In this document: positions 1 through 10,000 of the stretch, piece by piece | Position numbering within the stretch: the first letter of the stretch is position 1 | How the letters are laid out: the number at the start of each line of letters is the position of its first letter | NCBI GenBank assembly: GCA_963821715.1 | Contig: CAWGET010000005.1 | Span: 124,001-188,000, forward strand | Origin: CAWGET01 sp963821715 | GTDB taxonomy: Bacteria; Bacteroidota; Ignavibacteria; Ignavibacteriales; Melioribacteraceae | DNA: 64,000 nucleotides | Reading direction: 5' to 3' | The notes under the pieces: generated by a model | What the model was told of the DNA's origin: nothing | Seen by the model: only the letters and a program-made list of their open reading frames with translations | Database searches by the model: none | Translations under genes and position numbers: made by a program

Positions 1-1
1 T

Positions 2-325
2 TTTTTGGGAAGATTAATGCGCGGCGAATTTGGCTTGCCGGTTACATTTTGGTTTTACGGCGGATTGGTCGGATTTATTTTAAACTTCATCGGTTACGCT
101 CTGATTGCAACAACGGCATTGATCTCCCAAAATTATATTGCGCTTCTCGCCGTAATTTTAATAATTACTGTTTTCTATCTTGCTTACGGAATCATTGTGA
201 TGATTGGAATTTGGCGCGCTGCGGATAAATATGAAGGCGCTAAAATTTGGGTTTTACTCGCAAAAGCGTCCGTTATTTTCAGCGCCGGAATGACATTTGT
301 TGCTGCCGCTGGATATTTTATGTAA
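2..325 (+). CDS. Small integral membrane protein, 5'-truncated by window edge
   Basis: Hydrophobic protein with about three membrane segments (roughly residues 10-35, 38-65 and 80-105 of the visible part) and the sequence RGEFGLPVTFW near its start. The frame stays open to the first base of the window. An in-frame TTG lies at 5 and an ATG at 17, but the FGRLMRGE stretch before that ATG looks like conserved coding sequence, so the true start is probably a few codons outside the window. It resembles short uncharacterised inner-membrane proteins in which an RGE-L-xx-xFW motif precedes the first helix. No function can be given. It ends at TAA 323-325, well separated from the minus-strand gene that follows. 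Confidence 0.55.
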   Translation, partial: FLGRLMRGEFGLPVTFWFYGGLVGFILNFIGYALIATTALISQNYIALLAVILIITVFYLAYGIIVMIGIWRAADKYEGAKIWVLLAKASVIFSAGMTFVAAAGYFM

Positions 326-472
326 AAATAGAACGCGGGAAACACGGATCAAACTTATCTACACTGAATAAAAAATTAGATTAATTTGATTCTTCCCGTT
401 TTATATCTCACGTCTCACAAATTAACAGAAAACTTTAGCCTTGCTCGCGTCTTGCTCCGCGCCCAATTCTCA

Positions 473-1354
473 TCACTGCTTATAAACATGAGCAAATGTT
501 TTAGCAAATTCGTTTATTGAGGTCGGCATAGTGGTTTTTTCATTTCTCTCGTATTTAAGTTTGCGGTCGTTTGCGGCCTGCGCTAAATCTACATATCCAG
601 TCGCGACACTCTGCGAAGCGCCCATTCCAACCATCGCCCTGTGAAATTCATCATACGGATATTGAACGTAAGCAAGATCTTCTTTCCCGATTTCTTTACC
701 GAATATTTTTGCGATCTCATTATAAGAAACATCTTCTTTTCCCAAAACATATTGATGCGATTTGCCGGAAAAATCTAAATTCTTTAATTTTTCAATGGCA
801 ACTTCCGCAATATCTTTTGTGGCAACCATGGGCATTTTAAGATCCGCTTTATTCGGTGCACCCATTGTTCCGTAGGCTTTTATCATTCCTGCCTGCATCA
901 ATGTGTTTTCCATAAAATAACCGGCTCGCAGAAACAGAACATCCACATCATTGAGTCGGTTTAGTTTTTCTTCAAGATCGTGCAGACCCAGCACAACTCC
1001 GGTTCCTTCGTTGAGGTCGGCGCCGATACTCGAAAGTGCCACAACTTTTTTAACTCCCGAACTTTTCAGCGCTTCAACTATTGAATCGTTGACTTTATTC
1101 TGATAAGCTCGAAAATCTTCCGCGTCCAATTTAGGCGGAACTAAAGCGTAAACCGCGTCCGCTCCGTCGAAAGCTTTCGCAAGGAAATCCTTGTTTAGAA
1201 CGTCGCCCTCAAAAACTTCCGCTCCCTCAAATTTTTGCAGTTTCTCTTTGCTTCTTCCGATAACCCGTACTTTGTTTCCGGCTCGGAGTAATTCTTCGGC
1301 TATTACACTTCCGGTATTTCCGGTCGCACCCATCACGGCATAAGTTTTACTCAT
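473..1354 (-). CDS. NmrA-family NAD(P)-binding protein (atypical short-chain dehydrogenase)
   Basis: About 293 residues with an N-terminal Rossmann fold: MGATGNTGSVIAEELL carries the GxxGxxG dinucleotide loop, followed by VRVIGRS at the end of beta-2, an arginine that favours NADP(H). The central part (FDGADAVYALVPP, KKVVALSSIGAD) and the length match the NmrA/NAD(P)H-binding quinone-oxidoreductase-like group, which includes redox sensors and isoflavone-reductase-like enzymes; the substrate cannot be read from sequence. A TTG 18 bases upstream is also in frame, but GGAG lies five bases before the second ATG of ATGATGAGTAAAAC, so I place the start at 1354. It is divergent from the methyltransferase gene and is a single transcription unit. 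Confidence 0.9.
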   Translation of the reverse strand: MSKTYAVMGATGNTGSVIAEELLRAGNKVRVIGRSKEKLQKFEGAEVFEGDVLNKDFLAKAFDGADAVYALVPPKLDAEDFRAYQNKVNDSIVEALKSSGVKKVVALSSIGADLNEGTGVVLGLHDLEEKLNRLNDVDVLFLRAGYFMENTLMQAGMIKAYGTMGAPNKADLKMPMVATKDIAEVAIEKLKNLDFSGKSHQYVLGKEDVSYNEIAKIFGKEIGKEDLAYVQYPYDEFHRAMVGMGASQSVATGYVDLAQAANDRKLKYERNEKTTMPTSINEFAKTFAHVYKQ

Positions 1355-1617
1355 CATTTCTCCATAGGACAATTTGTATTAGTTTAAACTTAATAAAATC
1401 AAATTTAGTTCAATTATGATTCATTAAAGAGAAAAAAAATTGCCAATTTTAGCTTCAAATAATTACCGCGTAATTTTACTTAGAAATGCTCAAAGTCATT
1501 TGTAGATTTTACACATTATCGCTCAAATATATCAAATTCTTGTTCTCGTTTTTAAAGTTTATTTTTTTATATATTCTTAAATACATTTAATTTAAAATAA
1601 GCGAGTTTCTAATACAG

Positions 1618-2229
1618 ATGGACGACAAAAAACATTGGTATGATGGGTGGTTTTACGACAAATTTATTGCCCCGAATCAGGATAAGTTATTCAAAGAAGT
1701 TAAAGAAAAGATTGCGGAAAATTCTTCCGTACTCGATATAGGCTGCGGAACCGGGCGGCTTGAATTTCAACTTTCGGATAAAGTAAAAAATGTTATCGGA
1801 ATCGATTTATCTTCATCCAACATTGAAATTGCGCGCGAAGCTCTAAAGAGAGACGGTGCGGGCAATATTGAATTCATTCATTCGGATGCGGAGGACGCGG
1901 TTCATCTAACCAAAGAAAAATTTGATTACGCGATTTTTACATTTGTGATACACGAACTTCCGGCGGAAAAAAGGGAAGCGGTAGTCGGATCGGCTTTGGA
2001 GATAGCGGACAAATTAATTGTCGGAGATTATACTGCGCCGCAGCCGCAGAATATCTGGCGTGCATTAAATGCCGCTGTGGAATATTTTGCAGGACGCGAA
2101 CATTATGAAGGTTACCGGAGCTTTCTTAAACATTGCGGAATGAACGGATTGGCAGCTAAAATGAATTTGAATATTCTGGAGGAAAAATCTGTCGGCGCTA
2201 ATACTTCGCTTTATGTGATTGAAAAATAA
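1618..2229 (+). CDS. Class I SAM-dependent methyltransferase
   Basis: 203 residues. Motif I (VLDIGCGTGRLEF, about residues 38-50) binds S-adenosylmethionine, and an acidic residue at the end of beta-2 is present in VIGIDLSSSNIEIA. FDYAIFTFVIHELP fits motif IV/post-motif IV of the Methyltransf_11/25 type. The substrate is unknown; small-molecule or quinone methylation are typical for such short stand-alone enzymes. The DUF421 gene follows after 24 bases and is probably co-transcribed. No strong ribosome binding site precedes the ATG, which is common in Bacteroidota relatives. Confidence 0.9.
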   Translation: MDDKKHWYDGWFYDKFIAPNQDKLFKEVKEKIAENSSVLDIGCGTGRLEFQLSDKVKNVIGIDLSSSNIEIAREALKRDGAGNIEFIHSDAEDAVHLTKEKFDYAIFTFVIHELPAEKREAVVGSALEIADKLIVGDYTAPQPQNIWRALNAAVEYFAGREHYEGYRSFLKHCGMNGLAAKMNLNILEEKSVGANTSLYVIEK

Positions 2230-2253
2230 TATAAAATCTCGAAGGGAGAAGAA

Positions 2254-2757
2254 ATGTTTTTTGACGGCTGGGAAGATGTTGTTCGTATAATCATTATCGC
2301 AATTTCAAGTTACATCGGAGTAGTGGTTCTCCTGAGGATTTCGGGCAAACGGACGCTTTCCAAATGGAATTCATTCGATTTCATTGTTACAATCGCACTC
2401 GGTTCGGTTCTTGCCTCTCTCATCCTAAGCAAAGATGTTTCTCTTTCGGAGGGGATAACGGCACTTGCCGTTTTAATTTTATTGCAGTTCATCGTAACTA
2501 AAATATCGGTTCATTCAAAATTTATGCGCGACGTAGTTAAAGGAGAGCCGACTTTACTTTTGTTGGAAGGAGAGTTTATTGAAAAAGCTTTACTCAAAAC
2601 TCGGGTAACAGAATCGGAAGTTTTAGCTACAATCCGAGCATCGGGAATCGGCGCTATAGAAGATGTGGGAGCCGTAGTTTTGGAAACAGACGGAAGTTTT
2701 ACCGTAATTCAAAAATCCAGTATGAATAGCAGAACAGCGTTAAGAGATGTGGAGTAA
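2254..2757 (+). CDS. DUF421 (YetF/YcaP-type) membrane protein
   Basis: 167 residues. Three hydrophobic segments at the N-terminus (about 8-28, 40-60 and 66-86) are followed by a cytoplasmic domain containing GEPTLLLLEGEFIEKALLKTRV and the ESEVLATIRASGI-x-x-IEDVGAVVLETDG pattern that defines the DUF421/YetF family. The family has no established biochemical role. GGGAG lies upstream of the ATG. It probably forms a two-gene unit with the methyltransferase upstream. Confidence 0.88.
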   Translation: MFFDGWEDVVRIIIIAISSYIGVVVLLRISGKRTLSKWNSFDFIVTIALGSVLASLILSKDVSLSEGITALAVLILLQFIVTKISVHSKFMRDVVKGEPTLLLLEGEFIEKALLKTRVTESEVLATIRASGIGAIEDVGAVVLETDGSFTVIQKSSMNSRTALRDVE

Positions 2758-2863
2758 AAGTAAGAAAATTAGTATAATCAAACTGATCCAGCAGATCCTT
2801 TATACTCTTTGTTATTTCACTCCCAATCAGTTGCGTTACGCTGCATGTATACAGAGGTAAAAA

Positions 2864-3040
2864 TTATTTTGAAGACACTTCTTTTAATTTGTCCGACAAA
2901 TTTTCTCTGTGATGAATCAACTGCGGAAGGCACTCCGAGCATATAAAAGTATCGGCGCCGGAATATTTTACAGATACCAAGGGCACTTCGTTTTCATTTC
3001 TTTTGCAATTGAGGCATTCGTGTAATTTGTTCGTTTCCAT
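2864..3040 (-). CDS. Small zinc-ribbon-like protein (58 residues)
   Basis: A 58-codon frame starting METNKLHECLNCKRNE and ending in a lysine-rich tail. Two CxxC pairs (HECLNCKR at about residues 8-13 and FICSECLPQ at about 32-38), spaced some 20 residues apart, form a plausible four-cysteine zinc ribbon. Upstream of the ATG the strand reads AAAGGGAAAATAAA, a usable purine-rich binding site. The composition (no rare-codon excess, charged tail, paired cysteines) favours a real gene. The function is unknown; a nucleic-acid or protein-binding adaptor is possible. It lies alone between the DUF421 gene and the CoA-binding gene, on the opposite strand. Confidence 0.6.
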   Translation of the reverse strand: METNKLHECLNCKRNENEVPLVSVKYSGADTFICSECLPQLIHHRENLSDKLKEVSSK

Positions 3041-3194
3041 TTTATTTTCCCTTTTATTTCAATAATCAGATTTAAGGTGTTAATTTAATAAAATTTGAGG
3101 ATAATTTTAAGTGTAATATTTCCGAGGCGAGCAAGTTGTTATAGTTTGGCTATTATTTTTTTGACTCTCTCTAAAACGATCAACAAATATTTGT

Positions 3195-3220
3195 TTTTTT
3201 TGATATTTTTAAAGTTGAAT
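3195..3220 (+). promoter_or_regulatory. Candidate promoter of the CoA-binding gene
   Basis: The stretch reads TTTTTTGATA, a variable base, then TTTTAAAGTT, and recurs almost unchanged just upstream of leuS (16035-16060). It includes TAnnTTTA (3204-3211), close to the -7 element TAnnTTTG of Bacteroidota housekeeping promoters, and lies 20-45 bases before the ATG at 3241. No convincing -33 element was found, so this rests on the repeated sequence and its position. Confidence 0.3.
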
Positions 3221-3240
3221 TAAAATCAGGGAGGAGCAAA

Positions 3241-3681
3241 ATGAACAAGGCAATACAGGATTTCATCAATTCCAAAAATATCGCAATAGTGGGATATTCA
3301 CGCAGCGGAAAGAAATTCGGAAATATCGCTTATAATGAATTGAGCAAAAAAGATTATAAATTATTCCCGGTAAATCCTTATGAATCTGAAATTAAAGGCG
3401 TAAAAGTTTATCCGAACCTTTCATCCATTAAAGAGAAAGTTGACGCCGTATTTATTGCCGTCCCTTCCGCTCAGGCAATTCCTGTTCTGGAAGAAGCGCA
3501 TTCGCTCGGTATAAATAATATTTGGATTCAGCGGGGAGGGGAATCGGACGAAATTAACAACTTCGCAAAAGATCTCGGATTAAATATAGTAACAGGGAAA
3601 TGTATTTTAATGTACGCTCAGCCGGTAAAATCTGTCCACGCGTTTCATCGGGCAATTGCAAAATTGTTTGGTAAGCTATAA
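3241..3681 (+). CDS. CoA-binding domain protein (CoA_binding_2)
   Basis: 146 residues forming one Rossmann-like CoA-binding domain as in succinyl-CoA synthetase alpha and YccU. The nucleotide loop is VGYSRSGKKFGNIAYNEL, followed by FPVNPYESEIKGVKVYPNLSSI and VDAVFIAVPSAQAIPVLEEA, then IWIQRGGESDE where the family has a conserved GxxNEE-like turn. The length equals that of stand-alone family members. The probable role is binding CoA or a related nucleotide; no reaction is established. A strong site GGGAGGAG precedes the ATG and a clear terminator follows, so this is a single-gene unit. Confidence 0.92.
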   Translation: MNKAIQDFINSKNIAIVGYSRSGKKFGNIAYNELSKKDYKLFPVNPYESEIKGVKVYPNLSSIKEKVDAVFIAVPSAQAIPVLEEAHSLGINNIWIQRGGESDEINNFAKDLGLNIVTGKCILMYAQPVKSVHAFHRAIAKLFGKL

Positions 3682-3708
3682 CGGGTAAGTACAGTCTAGC
3701 GATTAAAG

Positions 3709-3740
3709 AGGGTTCGCTTCAATTCTACCGGAACCCTTTT
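3709..3740 (+). terminator. Rho-independent terminator after the CoA-binding gene
   Basis: Inverted repeat AGGGTTC (3709-3715) / GAACCCT (3731-3737) with a 15-base loop, followed directly by a T run. It lies 28 bases past the stop codon. Confidence 0.75.
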
Positions 3741-3805
3741 AATTATTAATCGCCGGCTAAAAAAATACTTTCCGTTCAATCGTGGAGAAATGCTCAGCGG
3801 TCATT

Positions 3806-4477
3806 TTAGTTTGATTTTGTTGAGTCAGTTTCCATCGGTTGTTTTTTTATCTCGGTTAACAAACTATTCAGATGCTCTTCGCCCCAATGAGGCATTAGTT
3901 CATTGTCGGATTCGAAGGATTCAAACTTTTCTTTAGATCGAAGGAAGATCGGTTTCGCTGCATCGGCTCCCCCGCCGAATTGTTCCGGCGTATAATAGAT
4001 ATTTAGCCCCATCAGGTATTCGGGGCGAGGATTTTTAGGGTTTGCTTCCAGCGCTTTCTTGAAATATTGATCCGACATCGAGCCGTATTTTTGCCATCTC
4101 GCCATAGGATCGATCTGCATTCTTGCCTGTGCTATCATTCCCATTAAATTATAAATTTCCGATTCCCCCGGTTGCAGAGAATCGGCCGTTGAAATAAATT
4201 TATCCGCTTCATCTAAATAAATATCTTTTTGTTCGTTAGACGAATCTCGGAAACTCGCGAGAGTGTAGCTCATCGCCGAATAATAATATGGAAGCCATTT
4301 ATCTTTTTCTGCTTTGGCTATGCGTTCAAATCCGTTTGCTGTTTTTACAAGCGACTCTACCGAAGAAGCCGTATCTATTTTAGTCAGATTTTTTTTCATC
4401 GCGCCGATATATTTTGCATGTTCCTGCGCATATCCAGTAATCGAGAACATCAAAAAGATAAAAAGTAAATATTTCAT
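3806..4477 (-). CDS. Secreted TPR-like protein paired with a TonB receptor
   Basis: 223 residues with a signal peptide (MKYLLFIFLMFSITGYAQ, cleavage probably near AQ-EH). The rest is helical with tetratricopeptide-like helix pairs: DKWLPYYYSAMSYTLASF, ESEIYNLMGMIAQARM and YFKKALEANPKNPRPEYLMG. It is probably periplasmic. It starts 15 bases after the receptor gene, so the two are co-transcribed; that suggests a partner function such as substrate handling or receptor assembly, but no substrate is evident. Confidence 0.8.
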   Translation of the reverse strand: MKYLLFIFLMFSITGYAQEHAKYIGAMKKNLTKIDTASSVESLVKTANGFERIAKAEKDKWLPYYYSAMSYTLASFRDSSNEQKDIYLDEADKFISTADSLQPGESEIYNLMGMIAQARMQIDPMARWQKYGSMSDQYFKKALEANPKNPRPEYLMGLNIYYTPEQFGGGADAAKPIFLRSKEKFESFESDNELMPHWGEEHLNSLLTEIKKQPMETDSTKSN

Positions 4478-4492
4478 TTTTTCTCCACTGTT

Positions 4493-6625
4493 TTAAAAAG
4501 GATTTTCGCCTATCGAAATAAATAGCCCAATAAAAGCTGAACGAAGCGCGGCGGCTTTAACCGGAACGCGTATGCTCCCGTCGCTCGAAAATCTGTAATT
4601 ATAAATATGGTCAATTCCGAGTAGATTATCCAACGACATAAACAAGACAGTAAACTGACCAAAAAAATTTGTTATATAGCTGATGTTCATACTCAAGTTA
4701 TTATACTCTTTTGCGCGGTCGCCGAGAAAATCCTCATTATTCGGATTAAAATACGGCCGGCCGGTGGCGAATGTGTATGTTACTCCGATGCTTGTTGTGA
4801 TTGACGGCAGCCAATGTTTAAGCACGAGTGAAAAGGTATGCGGAGTTGCGAAGGTGGGAAAAGCCGGTTCAGGATAGTTCCCGAATTCGCGCTCGGTATC
4901 GAGATAAGAATAGGAAATCCAATAATCTGTATATTTTATTGTCTTTTTATCGCGCCAAAAAATATCAATCCCTTTTGCGTAACCTGAACCGGCGCTGCTG
5001 AATGGAACATAAGGAAGATCGAAATATGGATAAGTGAAGACAGTTCCTTTAGCCAAATTTTGATAATCTTTATAATAAGCCTCTATGCGGAACGTATGAT
5101 ATTGTCCGATGTATTGATAATTAGCGATGTAATGAGTCGCTTGTTCGAAATTGAAATTTTTATATTGGAATAAAAAATCCTGACGTGGAGTTTGGTAGAA
5201 ATGCCCGTAAGCAAAATTAAGCTGATCATTTTTTCCGAGTTTATAAGCGAACGCAACTCTTGGCGCAATGTTCGATTCGTCAATTATATCGGAGTGTTCG
5301 GCACGCACTCCTATTTTAGCGGCTATTTTTGAAGAGAGTAAAATATCGCTTTCCAAAAATCCCGCCGAGTATATTTCTTTATTCCGAAGGTTGAACTCGT
5401 TAAACTTCGTATCGTAAACAATGTTTTGTACTTCTCCTCCAAAACTGATTACCGCTCTTTTTGACAAATTTTTTGAAAGTATGATTTTTCCAGTGTTCAG
5501 GGTTTCTTGATTCTTAATTTTATCCGGCGTAAAGTCAATATCCTCGTTATCGATGCTGAATGAATATCCTGCGAAAAAATTCCAATTGCTGAAAATAATA
5601 TCGCGGTAACTTCCGTTGTAAAAGAAATTACTATTGTTCATCTTAAAAAAATCTTTTTGCGGAATGTTGTCTAAGTCGGATATGAAAAGCGAAAGATCTG
5701 AAAAACTATAAGATAAAAATGATTTTATTATTCCGGTCTTAGTAGGTTTGTGCCTAAAGTTTATGGAGCCTTCAAAAGATTCCGGGGCTTTATCCCAATC
5801 GGTCCGCTGTTTTTGTACATCGAAGTATGGGCCGAGGTTATAATAACCCGCTTCCGCGGAGACTGATGTATTTTCCCAACGCTGAGTATGAGCCCCTCCG
5901 AACCCGAGTATCATCAAGTTTATCGCGCTCATCGTCTGGTCCGGCAAATCGGCGGTGTTGAGAACAAGAACCGAAGAGAGCGCCTGACCATATTGAGCCG
6001 AATATCCGCCTGTGCTGAATATCGTTCCCTTGAACAGAAACGGAGAAAATCTTCCGCGCGAGGGAAGATCGGGCACACTGCTGTAGAACGGATTTTGAAC
6101 GATCATTTCGTCGATTATAGTTTTTGCTTCCGCCGCCGATCCGCCACGGACGAACAATCCTTCGGTCTCTCCAACTGTCTGCGTGCCTGGCAAGGTTTGC
6201 ATCGCCATATAAATGTCGGCTTGCGTGCCGGTAAGCGTAACGTCCAGCGGACTTAGAATGACGGCTTTCTTTTCGTCGCTCGCTTCGAACGCTCCGGCTG
6301 ATACAACGATATCGCCGAGCTCCGGAGAATCTTCTTCCAATTTGATTTTTAAATTTACTGATGAGTTATTTAAAACAATTGTTTCTTTGAAAGTCTGATA
6401 ACCGATGAAACTTACAAGCAGCGTAAATTCGCCCTCTTCTTCTGTTTCGAAGTTGAAACTTCCGTCTTCTTCCGAGGACGTTCCGTCGTAAGTTCCCTCC
6501 AGGTAAATGTTGGCGCCGGGCAAGGGATTTTCATCGTTATCAGTTACGATTCCGGAAATAACTGTTTGCGCAAAATTTATATTAGATATTATCAGGATGG
6601 AAAAGAGAATAAAAACAGTTTTCAC
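4493..6625 (-). CDS. TonB-dependent receptor-like outer-membrane protein
   Basis: 710 residues. Signal peptide (MKTVFILFSILIISNINFAQ), then a carboxypeptidase-D regulatory-like beta-sandwich (about 22-95: VISGIVTDNDENPLPGANI, GSFNFETEEEGEFTL), a plug domain (about 105-220: QTLPGTQTVGETEGLFVRGG, IFSTGGYSAQYGQ), then a beta-barrel of alternating aromatic strands to the C-terminus. At 710 residues it is short beside SusC proteins (about 1000) and nearer to classical siderophore/vitamin-type receptors. There is no SusD partner; a TPR protein follows instead. The ligand is unknown. A secreted-protein gene lies further upstream on the same strand but is separated by a small gene and about 450 bases. 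Confidence 0.9.
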   Translation of the reverse strand: MKTVFILFSILIISNINFAQTVISGIVTDNDENPLPGANIYLEGTYDGTSSEEDGSFNFETEEEGEFTLLVSFIGYQTFKETIVLNNSSVNLKIKLEEDSPELGDIVVSAGAFEASDEKKAVILSPLDVTLTGTQADIYMAMQTLPGTQTVGETEGLFVRGGSAAEAKTIIDEMIVQNPFYSSVPDLPSRGRFSPFLFKGTIFSTGGYSAQYGQALSSVLVLNTADLPDQTMSAINLMILGFGGAHTQRWENTSVSAEAGYYNLGPYFDVQKQRTDWDKAPESFEGSINFRHKPTKTGIIKSFLSYSFSDLSLFISDLDNIPQKDFFKMNNSNFFYNGSYRDIIFSNWNFFAGYSFSIDNEDIDFTPDKIKNQETLNTGKIILSKNLSKRAVISFGGEVQNIVYDTKFNEFNLRNKEIYSAGFLESDILLSSKIAAKIGVRAEHSDIIDESNIAPRVAFAYKLGKNDQLNFAYGHFYQTPRQDFLFQYKNFNFEQATHYIANYQYIGQYHTFRIEAYYKDYQNLAKGTVFTYPYFDLPYVPFSSAGSGYAKGIDIFWRDKKTIKYTDYWISYSYLDTEREFGNYPEPAFPTFATPHTFSLVLKHWLPSITTSIGVTYTFATGRPYFNPNNEDFLGDRAKEYNNLSMNISYITNFFGQFTVLFMSLDNLLGIDHIYNYRFSSDGSIRVPVKAAALRSAFIGLFISIGENPF

Positions 6626-6757
6626 TTTATCCCTTATTTATTCGGATTAATATACAAAAACTTATTTAGAATCTCGTTACTCACAATGCAAAACAGATTT
6701 CCAACCGGTTATTTAGCTGCTGTATATCCAAATACAGTTCGCTGAATTTACTGATTT

Positions 6758-6931
6758 TTACGATAAATAATCCGACGAAAAATCGTTCTCTTCCTTATCC
6801 GGATTAAAATCCTGAACTTCCTTGAAGCTCGGAGATAAGAAATTGACTGCGGAAAAATAAAGCAGCGGCATAAGAGGCAGTACAAACAAGACACGCATGC
6901 TGTAACGAAATATATTTGATCTTCCTTTCAT
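6758..6931 (-). CDS. Small single-pass membrane protein (57 residues)
   Basis: A 57-codon frame beginning MKGRSNIFRYSMRV, with a hydrophobic segment at about residues 14-33 (LFVLPLMPLLYFSAVNFL) and an acidic tail (FNPDKEENDFSSDYLS). AAGGAG lies seven bases before the ATG, a better binding site than most genes here have. The positive N-terminus suggests N-in topology. There is no family I recognise. It lies between the secreted FG-GAP protein and the TonB receptor, all on the minus strand. Confidence 0.5.
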   Translation of the reverse strand: MKGRSNIFRYSMRVLFVLPLMPLLYFSAVNFLSPSFKEVQDFNPDKEENDFSSDYLS

Positions 6932-7076
6932 TTTGCATCTCCTTAAAAATTAATTGTGAAGAAACCTGATTTTAAATAAACCCTAAGCCATCTTTTATTC
7001 ATTTAACAAAAATTAAATTAATCTACTTTAGAGGAAACTTTTATATCAGGAATTCCATAATTCAAAGTTTCGTAAT

Positions 7077-10000
7077 TTATTTTAAAAACATCATCTTTTT
7101 TGTTTCTTTAAAAGCGCCGGCTTTTAATTGATAGAAATAAACTCCGCTTGCCAATTGTTCTGCGTTAAATTCAACTTCATAAATGCCGGAGGGTTTTTCT
7201 TCATTAATTAATGTGGTTATCTCTCGCCCAAGAATATCAAATATTTTTAATTGAACTATAGAGTTCTCGGGAATTGAAAATTTAATTATTGTTGCAGGAT
7301 TAAACGGGTTCGGGTAATTCTGCTCTAAACTGAAACTTTCTATCGCGGCTGCATCGTCCTCGTCATCAATGCCGGTAACGCTTTCGATGCTTAATACTTT
7401 CCAGCCTCTATTGTTATCATTGTGTATTTCATCAATTTTATTATCGGGATCAACTACAACATAAATACGCGGGAAGGTGGAGATATCCTGCGGAACTTCC
7501 CAATTGAATTCTACGGTTTTGCTGCCGCGGGCTTCTATAAAATCATCCGTGCTAAAAAGAGATTTCCCGTCGGTGCTTGTAATTAATTCTCCTCCAGAAG
7601 CCGGATCTTCAACATAAAACCGCATTTCAACAGGAGCCGATGTGTTTAGAAGACTAAAATTATGGATGCGGGCCGCAATGTTCACCATATCTCCGGGCTT
7701 AGGATTATCCGGATTAAATATTATTTCTTTTGTCTGTTCTTTCTTATCATCCGGAACATTAAATCCTTTTTCCGTATCCAGTCGCCAGGGCAGAATTAGC
7801 GCCGGGTCGGATTTGTGACTGTATTTTTCCTGCCACCATGTTTGTGGAATACTTATGTCCGAAGGTCTGGGATTTACGGCGTAATCCAGAACCAGCGCGC
7901 CGTTATTCGCCCAATATGCATAAGGCGTTACAGAGTAATATGTTTCGCCAATGCTTAAATCGATCGGGCCTAAATTTACATCGAGACCTTTTTTATAAGT
8001 TACTTTATTTCGCCGGGTCGAGATATCGCTTCGCGAGTAATCTCCGTTTAGTTCAAAGTTAGGAATGTATTTAAATGGGATATTGAAATCAGCAGAAGCT
8101 CCCATGCGCCAATGAACTTCATTCGAGCTTACGGTTTCAGTTTGATTTTCATTTTCGAGCGACCAGTTAAAGTTGAATCCCGGCGAACCGTCAAGCGTAA
8201 CTTCATCCGATGTATTCCACTTTACCGTGCTCTTTAAAGAACTATTATCTGAAGGCGAGGCAATTTGATTATAGGATAAAATATTTCCCACTTCGTGATC
8301 GGGAAGGTATTCGTTGGCTTGTGGACTTTTACTTGGGAACCAGGATTTTTTTAATTCGCCCGGATCAACTACTAAAGTATAGCCCTGGATTTCGCCGTCG
8401 GCGATTACAGGGTATTCCCAAATTTCATAATCTACAATAGTGGCATAGATAAAATCATCATTACTCGCCGTAATATTTTGATTTACTCTGAATATCTCTC
8501 TGTCCGTTTCTACTTTCGAAAAATTCTTTCCGTATTCCCCTTCGATTTTTAATTCAACTCCGATTTCAAGTTTTGGAATTTTAAATCCCCCCGAAACACT
8601 ACCACCGACAGTCCAGCCTTTATGCACTTCGGTTTCAACTTCAATATTTGTCTCGGACTCGGTGTAATAAGTAGAATAAAAATTGCTAAGCTGATTATTG
8701 TAACTTCTGTTTACGTCGAATAATGTATCTCCGAAAACATCAAAATGAGTCGGCGGTGCATTGAGGATGACAAGAGGCTGCACTATATCCGTTGCCGAGA
8801 AATACATCGGAGTTCCAAGCCGGATTCCGCCTCCGTCAAAATCTCCCGCCGTCAAAGCATAGTAATAACCGCCGTTTCCTGCCGAAGAATCGATTCGCTC
8901 GGTAGCTCTTAACGGCATGGAAAGTATATCTCCGGAAGCATCAACAATGGGTTCATATACCCGGACATCCAATGTTACGTAATGTTTAAAATTATCCGGT
9001 TGAAACTGAGTTGTGGATGATAAAATTATTTCGGGTTTCCAAACAGTGTCTGTTGTGGAAGCATTTAAATCCGCAAGAGCCATTCTGTTCAGACTCCGGT
9101 CATTCGTGCCGTAACTTTCGCCTGCTTCACGCTGCAATTTTAGATTTTCATCCGCGCTGTAAATTCTTATTCTACCGTCCCCGTCAATTACAATTTCATC
9201 ATCCCCGTCGTTGTTAATGTCGCCGCTAATCATTCCAATACCGATAAACGAACGTCCGAGAGTTTGGAAAATCCTTTCCTCATTTTCATAATCGACCTTG
9301 ATGGTATCAAGGTCCGGTGTTACAAAAGCCGGAAGCAGATGATTGTAAGTTTCCGAGTCGTTTCTGTAAAGCACAAAATCGACTACAAATTCGTCAATTG
9401 TGTTGCCGGTAAAATCTCCGGCGGAAACTAAGAGGCTGTTAATACGATGAAATGGATCGAAGAAATTATCCTGCGTATAAAAATCTTCTTTTTCAACTTT
9501 CGGAATTATCTCATAAACACCGGCATTCATTTCATAATCGTAAATTTTTACTTTCATCTGCCAAACGTTTTGCGATTCTTCGTTGTAAGATACGAGAACA
9601 ATTTCATCACGAAGGTCGCCGTCAAAATCTCCGCCCGCAAAATCGTAAATGCCCGCGTTATTTTGTTCCGGATTCATAAATTCATCAGCAATTGAATTCA
9701 GTTCAACAATATTTAAATTTGTCGAATCGACGTCGAAAATTCTTATTTCAAGTGAGCCCTCGGAATTCCAAAATGCCAGCGCGAATTCCGGATAGGGGTC
9801 AGAATCGAAAAATCCTTTTTTCAAAACAAATTTTCTCGAATTAAAATTATTTGAATTTGCGTATAAAATTTTACCGAGATTAATAACTCTTTCTTCGTTA
9901 AAAGTTAAATCATTTTTATTGACGTACGGCATGATTAGTTTTAAGGAACTGTCTTTATCCTGCCATGCAGAAATTATTTCATCCAGACCGTCACCGTTAA

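Noticed and set aside
3705..3740. GGTTCG...GAACC resembling a tRNA T-arm
   Set aside because: No acceptor, D or anticodon arm; it is a terminator.
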